This document shows, piece after piece, positions 11,701-32,767 of a stretch of DNA of 64,000 nt (positions are counted from its first letter, which is position 1; each line of letters opens with the position of its first letter). Location of the stretch: positions 22,320,001 to 22,384,000 of the forward strand of contig CM075103.1 in assembly GCA_037576195.1 (NCBI GenBank), given 5' to 3'. Position numbers and translations under genes: made by a program. Below the pieces are notes generated by a model. That model was not told the origin of the DNA and ran no database searches. It saw only the letters and a program-made list of their open reading frames with translations. Origin of the DNA: Phytoseiulus persimilis. Its lineage: Eukaryota > Arthropoda > Arachnida > Mesostigmata > Phytoseiidae.

Positions 11701-12268
11701 CTACCTTTTTTTGAAACCATATTTTTTTCTTTCATAGAATAGATCAGTTTTCGAGCTTCCAAGATTCACGATCTTCGGACATCCGTCTCTGTCCTTTTCT
11801 TGTATTGTGCACTCCTTGCAGTAATACGCATCGGAGACGCCGGGACCTCCGCAAATCACACATCTGAAACGAGTCCGTCAAAACTTAGTTCTGCTCTGCG
11901 GGAAGAAAATTTTCGGGGAATAGTTAGTTTGAGAAGAAACCGGGCACGAACCTCCCCTGATATGAGCCGTAGTTACATTCGTCGCAAATTCGTACAAGCG
12001 TGCACGGTCGCACGTAAGAGTCACATATGACGCATTTTCCATCACATTTCTCGCACAATCGCCCGATCGCTGCAAAAAGCAACTAGTTAGGATCCGCCTG
12101 GTATGCGAAGGAACGACAAATCAACGTTCGAGCTTGGAGCGTAAGCCACAAATCGCAGAATTGAACATGGAATCCGCAGTACAGCTTGCGGAAAACTCCA
12201 CTGGGATCCAACTTACCGACGCCAGCTTGTTTCCTACAGAAAATTAAGTCTGGATGATGCTTCGCCAT
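11701..12268 (-). CDS. PHF5A: PHF5A, SF3b subunit of the U2 snRNP
   Basis: Three exons (12268-12217, 12069-11952, 11863-11701) join in phase to 333 bp, or 110 residues, exactly the usual length of this protein. It starts [17 protein letters not shown] and ends YGFKKR, as in other animals. The cysteine pairs CEKC, CVIC, CDEC, CVIC and CKEC that bind three zinc ions in a knotted fold are all present. PHF5A (yeast Rds3) sits in the SF3b complex in the nucleus, contacts SF3B1 and helps hold the branch-point adenosine during spliceosome assembly. The second intron has an unusual donor, GAG followed by GTTCGT. The gene is divergent from AP-2 alpha, with 1.8 kb between the two starts. No other protein fits. 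Confidence 0.97.
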
Positions 12269-14091
12269 TCTGTGAACGATCTAGCGCGACGCGACTAAAC
12301 AAAAACGTTTCCGAGACCCGCTTTCATCAGGTCTTGTTATCGTCGATTGTTTGTTGATCGCCGGTCACTTCTCTCGCCGAGAGGCATCGTCTGCTTCGCT
12401 CCCATGGATCCCGAAGCCGAGAGCTCGTCGCATCGGGGGTCCAGCGATTGGCAAGCGATCTTATGACTTGAGAGCGGGTTGTGGTTCCGTTCCGGAAGAT
12501 GTAGGGACTGAAAACCAGGAGCCACAGAAAGCGGAGAACCGGATTCGTTCAACTCGGGAGATGCTGATCTCTGCTGAAAGGGATGAGGGCAGGCGATCTG
12601 ACCGAGTTAGTGGTCAGCCAGGGACGTTGAAGCGGTGAGCCGCGGGCCTGATTCGGCATTTGAGGCTCTCCTCAGACCCAGTCATAACTCACTTCGGTCC
12701 CAATTCGTCACTCCTCCTCTCGGTCTCTGCACGAACCCCCCTCCAAGCAATGCATTGCCGAATGCGATTGGGGAGCTCCTCCCAAACTGTATCCGTCAGG
12801 TCCCCTAAGAGGCCGCTTCGATTACACCGGAGTTGTCTCCCGAAAGCTGTGACTGCCCGATTCGTTCCCTGGAGAAAGCACATAATCACAAGTTTTTGGA
12901 CCTATTGCTTTTCGAACTCATTTCGGAACAGCCCAAATGGGCTTCCACGTTCGGCGGCGAGGAAATTTGCCGTGTGTTCCTCTCTACTTTTTTGAAGCCG
13001 ATGTTGCTCGCAGCGGCGCTTGACTCGAATAGATCACGTTCCCGGCTTCATTCTGCTATCTCGTGAACTAACGCCGGAAAAAATATTGAACCATTACCAG
13101 ACATGAGGAATCGAGCCTCAAAAGCTGAGCGGACACCAGTTTATCGCGATGCAGGAGGAATCCGAGGCTGGCAGAAAACTAGACGCCCCCACAGCCCCAA
13201 ACGTTTTGGATGTTGAGACTTGCGCCAGCATGAGCCTCACGGAGCACTCTTTGCGACAATAAATGGGATTGGATTGAATCCTTTTCAAAGTGCTCCGTAT
13301 TGCAATGATGAGATGAGGGCATGAAATTTTAAGGAGAGCTCAGATCGCGCTCCTCGCGAAGATCCCAGCTTGCGCATTCGCTTATTCGGCAATCCCATCA
13401 ATACTGCCGTTGGTCAATGAGAGATTCAGCGACCAAAATACTTAGGAGCGCGGGAGTATTTTGGGAAATTTTCGCTGATTATGCATATTCTCCCGATCGT
13501 TCTCGTGTTCGACTGATTAACAACAGAAATCATCACCAAGGATATTTCGCATCGTTTCGTCTGCCATCGAGCCCGGCCGCCCGGCCCGGCTCCGCAAGTA
13601 CGACACGAACGACGAGTTCAGAGGAACTTCGCGATTCGCGGCTGCTCTGGACCTCATAGTCGAAGACACTAGCTCACGCCATAGCAGCGGCAGGCATTTC
13701 ATCCGCTCGAAAAGATTCGGGGCCGAGGGAAAACTCGTCGCACTAATCCAGATTCTCGGGTTGGAGACCTCCAACGAATCAATATCATGGAGTGAATGGG
13801 TGGGAATCGTCGATCTCGTTCCTTAGCGTCCTCGAAAAAGGCAGGTTACAGACTGCGACTCGGATTTCGAAATCGGGGAACTGAATTTCTCCTCGAATGA
13901 TGCTTTTTTGATAACGATGTGTAATCAGGCGATTCGTCTGCTACGTCGCTGCCATGTTGCCGAACGGTTACTGACACCTGTCTCTGAAAACGCCCGCTTT
14001 GTGGCCGAGAGACAGCAGAACTCTAAAATTGACGAGATTCGTGCATTAAGACCAAGTTCTCCGCGACTCGGGTCGCCCTTGCCGTGGCATA
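12269..14091. other. Intergenic stretch between divergent PHF5A and AP-2 alpha
   Basis: This should hold the promoters of both flanking genes. A minus frame near 12689-12889 is open but has no convincing family motif. I see no repeat structure. Confidence 0.5.
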
Positions 14092-17000
14092 ATGTCGAGA
14101 ATCAGGAACAGCGGTGATGCCATGCGAGGTCTTTCTGTATTCATCTCGGATATCAGGAACTCGAAGAGCCGAGAAGCCGAAATCAAGCGGATTAACAAGG
14201 AGCTCGCCAACATCCGGAGCAAATTCAAAGGTTCGTTCCTGACGGAAATCATCCATCAACTAGATCCCGATCGACTCTTATCAATATGTTCGGGGATCAA
14301 GTTGGGGGAAACCCCCTTGTGTTTGATCATCCTAGAAGAAACTTGTCGTAATTGAAATATCATCATTGTTGTGCTGTCGGAACGATCCTGCGGCTTCTCC
14401 CTGAGCCAACAGGAGTTATCAAGGCGTGCAAGCTTAGTCATGATTCTCTGAGACTCAGTATCGGGAAGCAACTAGATTAACGAGATATTCGGAACATCGG
14501 ATTCCATCCCAGAAGCGATCACTCTGATTGTTCCTTTCAGGTGACAAGACTCTCGATGGATACCAGAAGAAGAAATATGTTTGCAAACTTTTGTTCATCT
14601 TCCTTCTGGGGCACGATATCGATTTTGGTCACATGGAGGCTGTCAATTTGCTGGCGTCGAACAAATACTCCGAGAAGCAAATCGGGTATTTATTCATTTC
14701 GGTGAGTAATTGGTCTCGTTGACTTCATTCCATGGGTTGACAGCCTTCCCCTAGAACGTTTTAGATACTGTCGTCGTCTGAGGCAATATTTCATGGAAAG
14801 TTCAGGAAGACACGGCTCATGCTATCAACATGTCCCCATGCTGAATCGCATCGTTGTGAGTGGCTGTCCGAGGGGCGTCTCAGCGACGTGATGTGTAAAG
14901 CTTCCTCTTTGGGATCGAACGAGAGTTGTCTCGTGCACGCGAAACGAGCACTTGGTTCACGACGATGGTGCTCGTTTCTCACTTTCTCTGCCGGCCCCGA
15001 CCTGATGAGTCACGAGCGACAGTGGAGCCGATGAAGTACTTACCCTTTTTCGCATGTGATGACATTCGGGAAGGTTTTTGCGAGAACTGCAGACGCAGGA
15101 TGCTGATTCCGGAAGTTCTAAAATTCATGCCTGACGCATTCAACCGAGGATTGTTCGTTCCAGGTGCTCATCTCTGCCGATAACGAGTTGATAAACCTCA
15201 TCTGTCAGTCCATCAAGAACGACTTGACTTCGAGAAACCCGATTTTCGTCATGTTAGCTCTGCAAACGATTGCCAACATCGGAACGAAAGAGATGGCAGA
15301 AGCTTTCGGGACCGAGATTCCTCGTCTCTTGGTGAGCCCGGACTCGATTGACGTCGTCAAACAGTCCGCTGCTCTCTGTTTCCTGAAGCTCTACAGAACT
15401 ATGCCGTCTCTCGCACCGCAAGGCGAACTAGTCAATCGAATCGTCCACCTACTGAATGATTCCCACCTCGGCGTGGTAACTTCTGCTGCCAGCCTGCTGG
15501 ACACTCTGATAAGGGGCTCCCCCGACGAATACAAAACCGTGGTCCCGATCGCGGTCTCCCGGCTGCAAAGGATCCTGGCAGCGGCTCACACTGATCTTCA
15601 GGACTATGCGTATTATTTCGTTCCCGCACCTTGGCTCGCCATCAAACTCCTGAGGATTCTCCAGAACTATCCTGCTCCGGAAGACCAGACTCTACGCGCC
15701 CGGCTCAATGAGTGCTTGGATACCATTCTGAACCGGGCTCAAGAGCCTCCCAAGTCGAAGAAGGTGCAGCACTCGAACGCCAAGAACGCGGTTCTGTTCG
15801 AGGCCATCCTACTCGTCATACACATGGACTCGATGGGAGCTGTCTCCGATCCTACTCTCCTCGTTCGGGTTTGCAAGCAGTTGGGAACTTTCTTGGCTCA
15901 CCGAGAGACTAATCTGCGCTACTTGGCCCTGGAGTCGATGTGTCTTCTAGCCGCCAGCGAGTACTCGCACGAAGCCATCAAGAGTCATCAGGACACAGTC
16001 ATCACAGCTCTCAAAACCGAGCGTGACGTTTCCGTTCGTCAGAGGGCAGTGGACCTACTGTACGCCATGTGCGACAAGAGCAACGCGCAGGAAATCGTCG
16101 CTGAAATGCTTTCTTACTTGGAAACTGCAGATTATTCCATTCGCGAAGAAATGGTACTCAAAGTAGCTATTCTTGCTGAAAAATACGCCACCGATTACAC
16201 GTGGTACGTGGACGTCATTCTGAAGCTGATCAAGATCGCTGGCGATCATGTGGGAGAAGAGGTTTGGTATCGGGTGGTACAGATTGTCATAAATCGCGAA
16301 GACGTTCAGGGCTACGCGGCCAAAACCGTTTTCGAAGCTCTCCAGGCGCCCGCGTGCCACGAAAACATGGTCAAAGTGGCTGGATACAATCTCGGAGAGT
16401 TTGGCAATCTCATCGCAGGGGATGAACGATCGAGTCCCAGCGTACAGTTCCGTTTACTCCATTCCAAATACCATCTGTGCAGCCCAAGCACGAGGGCGCT
16501 TTTACTCACCACCTATGTCAAATTCATCAACCTGTTCGCCGAGATCAAGCCGGAGATTCAGGCCGTGCTGCGAGCCGACTCCAATCTGAGATCGTCGGAT
16601 GTCGAACTGCAACAGAGAACCTCCGAATACTTGAGTCTTTCCCAGAATGTTTCTCAAGACGTTTTGGCGACCGTCCTCGAAGAGATGCCGCCTTTCCCCG
16701 AGCGGGAGAGCTCTATCCTCGCATCGCTTCGCAAGAAAAAACCAGCGCCCGGCATGGAGAACGGCAGGTCGGAGAAAACCCCGAAGCCCATGGCGGAAAT
16801 GACGTCCGCATCCAGCAATAACGGCGAGACCGGCGAGATCGACCTCCTGGGAATCGGGAACAGCCCCATCAAGGCCGAGTCGGGGCTTTCGAATTCTCTG
16901 GACATACTATCTGATATGTTTGGCAACTCCTCATCTCCGAGAATGCCGACGACGTCCACCACGATGGCAAGCACTCCGGATGAGAATCTCAAACGAATGC

Positions 17001-17929
17001 TCTTCAAAAACAACGGCGTCATCTTTGAGAATGAACTGATCCAGATCGGACTGATGGCCGAGTACAAGGGTCACATCGGTCGAGTTTCATTATTTTACGG
17101 CAATAAGAGCGCCACGCCTCTCCAATGCTTCACTGCAACCGTTATACCACCGTCCGTGCCGAAACTCCTCATTCAAAGTAGCAAACCTGTCGACAGCACC
17201 ATAGTTCCGAAAGATCAGGTATACCCTCAAATCCAGAAGCTCCAAAATTTGCTTATTTTACAATTATAGCTGAAACGGATTTCGATCCGGTCCCAGAGCC
17301 ACTTCCCCTCCCCGCCGTCATTGGCGAGATCACGATGTGTCAAGATGAATTTTCCCCATCAGGTTAAGCAGCAGCTCCAAGTGGAAATCGTCGATGCGTT
17401 CGCGGCGTCCGACCTGCCTGTTCTCAACCTGAACTTCACGCAGAGCGGTCAGAACGTGACGTATCAAATGAAACTCCCCGTCTACCCTAACAAGTTCTTC
17501 GAAAAGACATCAATGGAATCAGAGATGTTCTTCACAAGGTGGAAGGGCTTGGGCCAGCCGAAGCAAGAGACGCAGAGGGTGTTCTCGGCCACTCAGGTGA
17601 GAGGGGGCTGGATTTATCTAGAGTCATAGAATGGGTCGGACTACATCGACACAGTCTCAAAAATATTTCCATTCCCGCAATTTCAGCCGATGGATGCAGC
17701 TGCCATACGAACGAAGCTGGACGGTTTCGGTTACGAAGTCATTCCGAATATCGACCCGAACGCCGACAATTTCGTCGGGGCTGCAATTCTCCATACCAAA
17801 GTGGGCCAGGTCGGTTGCTTACTCCGACTGGAGCCGAACAGACAGGCTCAAATGTACAGACTGACGTCGAGAACTTCGAAGGACGGCGTTTCGAGCATTT
17901 TGGTGGATATGCTCCAAGAACACTTCTAG
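14092..17929 (+). CDS. AP2A: AP-2 complex subunit alpha (alpha-adaptin)
   Basis: Five exons (14092-14230, 14541-14701, 15164-17218, 17363-17596, 17687-17929) join in phase to 2832 bp and 943 residues, close to the 940 or so of other animals. The protein starts [20 protein letters not shown]. An armadillo-like trunk fills roughly residues 1-610 (landmarks [69 protein letters not shown]). A hinge rich in serine, glycine and proline follows to about 700. The C-terminal ear has the sandwich and platform subdomains ([20 protein letters not shown]). Alpha-adaptin recruits the AP-2 clathrin adaptor to phosphoinositides at the plasma membrane and binds endocytic accessory proteins through its ear. 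Most of the protein lies in one 2 kb exon. It converges on the gag-zinc-finger gene. Confidence 0.97.
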
Positions 17930-18324
17930 GGCTTCCGAGGGGCTCCACGGAGAACAAGTTGATGTTGAGTCGCGAGTTGACAAGACCGTTTCCTCGACAT
18001 CGGTCTCAGAATTATCAGAGTGTGTGCAATCAATTGAAGCTAATGGCGATTTTTTTCGATGGTCTGGTGGTGAACCGAGAAAATTGAATTGGATATTCGA
18101 AGCGTACCTGAAGTGACGAAGTCGAAAGGAGGGTTGGTTAGAGCGTTCATACTGAGCATGAATCAAGGAGGGTCCGTTCGGCGAAGGTTTCTGTCCTTGA
18201 GCGGAATTACTTACACTTTAAGCGATTACATATAGACTATGTTCCCCAATGAACAAATCGAGACCAAGCTAACGTTTCATATATTCAGAGAGAGGCGAGG
18301 TCGTCTGTTGCCTGACGAGTTTTG

Positions 18325-18330
18325 AATAAA
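18325..18330 (+). terminator. Candidate polyadenylation signal of AP-2 alpha
   Basis: AATAAA lies about 395 nt past the stop codon and is the first good hexamer I see in the 3' region. Confidence 0.45.
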
Positions 18331-18775
18331 TTACAAGTTCACAACACAATGTTTAGTGACTTCATTCCGGCAACAAGTAGAAGAGACTGAACGCGCAGAA
18401 GGAGTCCGGAACTCCTGATTCGACTCGCACGAATGAGAGCTGCTATCGAAACTCTACCTATTGAGATCGCTCTTTTTTCGAGGTCGCTTCCGTTGGAGCC
18501 AGGTAGGTGTCGCGTGTTACAGCAGTGCCCGTCGTGACGAATGTCCGCCGAGGGCACGATTTCGATATGTCGAAACCGATCGTTTCCACTCCTGGTTGTA
18601 TGCGGCCATTCCAGGGACCTCAGAGATAAGTGAGAGCCTCCTACCGGTAACTTGACGTAAACCACGGCGGAGTTGTGCTGGATAAGTACAGTTCGGTTCC
18701 CTGGTCAGCTCCGTGGTCGGAGTTGGATGATACTGTCCGTGAGACTGGGGGATCACCAATCTGGCAACCTCTGAG

Positions 18776-22713
<3,938 letters not shown>

Positions 22714-25700
22714 CACCACAACCACACTCTCCGAATTTTCGAACCGTCGAGCGGGATATGGAGGGTCTCCGGTCGGGGTTTCTAACTGACTCAGCAGGTG
22801 GTGGACTCCATGTTTTCCAGAGCCTTTCTCTGTTGGTGGAATTTCTGAAGGAAGCTTCCTAAAGAATCAGGGAGAAATCTGGCCGCTAACGTCAGGGAAA
22901 GTTTTGAACTAAATGCACACCCAACTTTTCTGGAGCTCGAACGAATCCGAAATTGCCAAACACATTCTGCGGGCGGTTGCTTGGCCCAAAGTGAGTTGCT
23001 GTCCTCGAATTCCTTGTTACTTACTGAACTTGGCATCTTTTGGCTCCGGGGGGGATTCGGTCGCTCAGTGGCGTTTGGGTTAGGAACGGAATCACCGCAT
23101 GCACTCGCGAGGAAAAGATGACACCGCTTGGACGTTCTTGAGGGTGGTCACTCGACGACTTTTTCTAGAACGCTCTGTTTATTCCAGGAAGCTGCGGCCA
23201 GAGGGCGCTGGAAGCCGCGTTGGAAGTTAGAGAGCCGAATCCGTCTTCCTCTCACTAGATGAAATACTTGACAGCATTCTCCGAAACGAGGGAGACCAAG
23301 AGCCCGGAAACTCGAGACGAGAGCCTGAGCTTAGAGTACGGATGCAGCATGCTGCAGATCGGATACGATGACAACGAAGAAGCCCCCCTCGACATTCATT
23401 GTCGTCGGCTGATCGAGAGGATAGAAGTCACATGTGACAACATTCCCCCAGCCGATTCCTCCCAAAACTAACCAAGAAGCAAATGTCCCATACGGAGCGC
23501 CCCTTTTACGAAATGTCCCTACGGGATAAGCCCTTCATATGAAAAGTCTCTCATTCTGAGAGTACCTCGAGAGGGAACTTCTCCCCCCGTACGAAAAGTC
23601 TTCGAAACAACATGTCGCACATACGTGGCACACTTTTCTGGAAAATCAGGCTACATTCCACACTATCAAATACTGACGGAAACCCGATGTCTCGATTTCC
23701 CCACCGAGAAGTGGTCTGCTTCCGAAAGCCGCAAGGAAATTCTCTCGGTAGATCGATCGGGCCATCCGTGTTTGATAGTACTAACGGAGCCCATCTGACG
23801 CACAGGTTCCACACAATAGAATTCCACCAATCTCCATCAAGCACTAGACTTGAGAGCGTGCTGAGAACACTCGAAGCTCAACTTGAACAGTCAACACTCG
23901 TCGCTAATGGATCGCTGAAGCTAGACTGTGAATTTACTCGTTCAGATTCTCACAGACTCGAATGTCGACGCATCGTCGAATGAAGAGATTCCTTGAAACC
24001 CTAGATTTCCACAAACTCACTCCGTTCTGGAGTTCTGTTGAGGTGCCGCCACAATTGACGTCAAGTACTAAATTTTAATACCGAACCCCGCACCCCGCGT
24101 TCGGACGCGAATGAAAATTTTCCGTTCCCGACTGTGGGTGCTGAGGTCAACCAACGCGTCCACGGAGGATCCGAGGAAATTGCTGGTTCCTGAGAGATGA
24201 CATTCTTGAATAAACAAGAACTCCCTAGGAACCCCCATCAACCTCCCAAACTCAGAATCCAAAGCCAGGAGGGAACCCGCGTCGTTTGAGAAGAGAGCTC
24301 TCCAAATGCGACGGTCGATTCTGCCGTAGCTGATCACCATGCAACGGACGCTTCCTCATCTCCGGTTGTCTTTCTGCGCTAGTTCTCACTGAAAGGAGGG
24401 TGAACACCTACTTGTTTCAGAGAACACTTATTTATCCATTCCGTGATACTTCGGATCGCATCTCGAGACACATATATAATCTGTAATGAGTGGAGCTCAA
24501 CATGGGACGCTTCGTCGAGATAGCAGGCTCTGTCCACGGGTAATAGATATCCGGGGAATACGTCATCCGCGAGAAGTGCCAAGACTCATGGACCCTGAAC
24601 GATTAGCGACGTCTCTTAAATTCTCAACCCAACGGCGAACTCGGCCGAGCGATCTTGCGAGAGCGCGCGGCGGCTTCCAATGGAGTAGAGATCTAATAGT
24701 TTGATATTCGATGAGGGAGATCGCTTTACTAGGAGCTCCGAACTCGAGCCCTTTCGATTGATATGAATCGCAACAGAAGAATCACGCGAGGTTCTAACAG
24801 GTCTCTGGGGAAAGGGTTCGCTTGTTAGCGAGCACGGCGAGGACACCGTGCGCTCGCCCATCCAAGATGTATGGGAAACCACCCGCCACTAGACGGGTCC
24901 GACTTGATATTTCGTGTTCCCGGATCGCGTGCATAGAGTGGCGGAAGTATCTCCGCTTCCGTCCCCAGCTCATGACTCCAGCAGAATGGGTAAGCGAGCA
25001 AACTTCTGGTTCGTAATTCGGACGAATACTAAGCCAATCTTGCGCGAACAGCCTTCTCCCCCGCCCTTTCGAAACGCATGGGCTGCTCTATCCCATCCAT
25101 TCCTGATACCGACGTGAACATTGAATTTCCGAGTCGATTGGGTGACAGTCACATGATCATTGAGGAGAAGTCGCGATTACTGACTCTGGTCACAGTCAGC
25201 GGTCCTTATCATTTCATTGTCACGCTGCAGAGCTCAGAAAACTTTCGAAGCTGCCGCCGAGCGGGCAATCCGAGTCTCTGATTAGGTACCGCCGCAGCAA
25301 CGTCTGTCGTCGGCTCTCGCTGGGATCATTGTCATCATCGTAATCGTCCATCAGCACCGCTAGTCATTCGACAGTGTGCTGTTGGAATCATCGCCGGTGG
25401 TCGTGGAGTGTGTAGTTGCGCTCGGCTGGTGTATGGTCGCTCGTCCATTGACAGCTGATGAAGCTCTCACAGAAGGAGAGAGAGGGAGAGTGCGATTTAA
25501 CATTAGCTGCTCAGTTTAAACTGTGAATTCCATGACAGAGCAACAGTCGGAACCGGCTATCGAGACGGTCAGTTCCTCAACTAGATTGAACCCCATTTCG
25601 AATTGAGCGGCTCCAGCTTGCCAGCAGCAAGTGTTCATTGACTTCACGAAGTGGCTACCGGTAACTAAAAAAATTACGGGCTGAACTCACGGTGAACCTC

Positions 25701-26074
25701 CTCGCATGCTCTGTTCGCTAAACTAGGGGCTCATCATGTCCATACAGTCGCACAACCTCGTGAATTAACGGTTGACGTGAGTTCGTTTCTTCCGAACTTC
25801 CACTTTTGTCGATGAAACGTGGACAAATGAGGAATTCAGATGGTAGTGACCTGTCCGCGACTAACCCGACTAAATCAACCGGGCAGTCTTGCGAAACTCG
25901 ATCTGGAGAGTCTATTGTCACTCTTCATCGGAATTCCGGTTAGATTTTGAGCTGTCAGAATTGAACGGCATCCGCTGTGACGACTGAGCTCCAAGGATTT
26001 CATGTCTCCATCTTCCAGACATTGCACCAGAAGCCCCCTATGGAAATTCGGATCATCATAGACCAATCGAGATC
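22714..26074. other. Long stretch without an assignable gene
   Basis: A minus frame near 24379-24582 is open over about 60 codons and ends at a plausible donor, but it matches no family I know. A plus frame at 23259-23471 is also unrecognised. A 118-bp inverted repeat at 23662-23779 is listed separately. The last part should hold the promoter of the Ca2+ ATPase gene. Confidence 0.35.
23662..23779. repeat. 118-bp element with inverted ends of about 27 bp
   Basis: The ends ACTATCAAATACTGACGG and the reverse complement of the right end (ACTATCAAACACGGATGG) match at most positions, and the match continues to CCCGAT. The size and structure are MITE-like. Confidence 0.65.
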
Positions 26075-31531
<5,457 letters not shown>

Positions 31532-31642
31532 TTCCCTCGTGAGTTGTCAATTGGAGGTGGGGTCGGCGTTCAACAGAATCATAGCAGAACAAAGCGGAGG
31601 AAGGCCCTTCTCGCACGAACCTACTCCAGTCATTTGCTTATG

Positions 31643-31648
31643 AATAAA
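31643..31648 (+). terminator. Candidate polyadenylation signal of the Ca2+ ATPase gene
   Basis: AATAAA lies 112 nt past the stop codon. Confidence 0.5.
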
Positions 31649-31776
31649 TGGAGAGATACTTGTTATGAGATACGATCAAAAAATTGGAAACAGAGTAAAG
31701 AAATTCTGGATACACTTCTTCGAGGCTTTGTCCTGTTTCTCCGACTCTCTTATGTGATTATCACATGGATTGTATG

Positions 31777-32767
31777 TCACGAACCTGAACCAGCCAAATA
31801 GGATCGCCCTGGCTGTGGCTGCGGAAAGCGAGTTGGGTTTGTTGTGAGCGGGTACGTCACGCAGTCGTCTCCTGAGTAATCGCCGGGATCCTCCTCATCT
31901 TCGTAGTAATAGCAGAGAATTTTCCCTTGAAAGAGTTCGCAAATCTTGAAAGGGAAGGGAATTTGGAGCGAATCTCGTGAGGATCGCGCCTCGCGAAGCC
32001 GCACCGTCGACCGCGAGGGATGAACGATTCGAATCGAGGCAGGTGCCGTTCTCTACTGACCAAGCTCTCCCTAATTACCCTCGACGTTCCGTGTGGTTAG
32101 ATCCGAAATCGATGAGAACTTAATCGATCGATTCTCACAGATCTACCAACTCAGGGAGCGAGCCGTGCCGCTTTGCGAACGAAAACTGTGTCTGTCACGG
32201 TCACGGCGCCCTTCACGAGCCTGTTGGGCGCGTCGAGAAGACTCCGCTCGCCAATCCCCGGAGTGTCTGCTGTGCATACTACACGGACAAACCAGGCGCA
32301 CTCTTGGAACATTGTTCGGGAGATGTTCTACTCGTTTCGAATCGCACCGGAATCATTTTTTAGGAGGAGCATGACTCCGAGGCATCTCTCACCTGTCACT
32401 CTGTGGTATATGTACGCTATGATGATCCCTATTTTCATGAGTACGCCAACAGTGATGAGCGTGATTCCGAGAGGGCGGGAGAATCCGCTGTAGAACAAAG
32501 CGATTCCACATGCCGTTGATATCGCCGCGAAGAACAAAGTCAGCAGTAGACCACAGCAGTTGCGTGTGCATAGATACAGCGCCAGCAGTCCTTCAGTGAA
32601 TACCAAGAGGAAATGAGCTCGGCACGTTACTCGAGGGGGCTCGAAATTCACACTGAATCAGGGAGTGGGAGGGAATTGGTCTACGAACCTCCGATGAACA
32701 TGATCCCGATGGAAACTCCGGGCCACAACACGTACAGGTTCGCTAATATTCCACCCATATTGAACAT
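31777..32767 (-). CDS. Putative small multi-span membrane protein, exon set incomplete
   Basis: Two exons join in phase: 32767-32689 (from ATG, MFNMGGILANLYVLW) and 32617-32393. Together they encode about 100 residues with four hydrophobic stretches, including GIALFYSGFSRPLGITLI and MKIGIIIAYIYHRVT. The first donor is GAG followed by GTTCGT, the same odd site as in PHF5A. A third segment near 32270-32160 is in phase and ends RKAARLAP before a stop. A terminal segment at about 31990-31777 (ICELFQGKILCYYYEDEEDP, then a proline-rich tail) also looks coding, but I could not fix how it joins. I recognise no family. It lies tail to tail with the Ca2+ ATPase gene, about 250 bp away. Confidence 0.5.

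Noticed and set aside
24379..24582. Sulfotransferase exon
   Set aside because: LQIIYVSRDA resembles the 3'-phosphate loop only over a few residues, and neighbouring exons do not support it.
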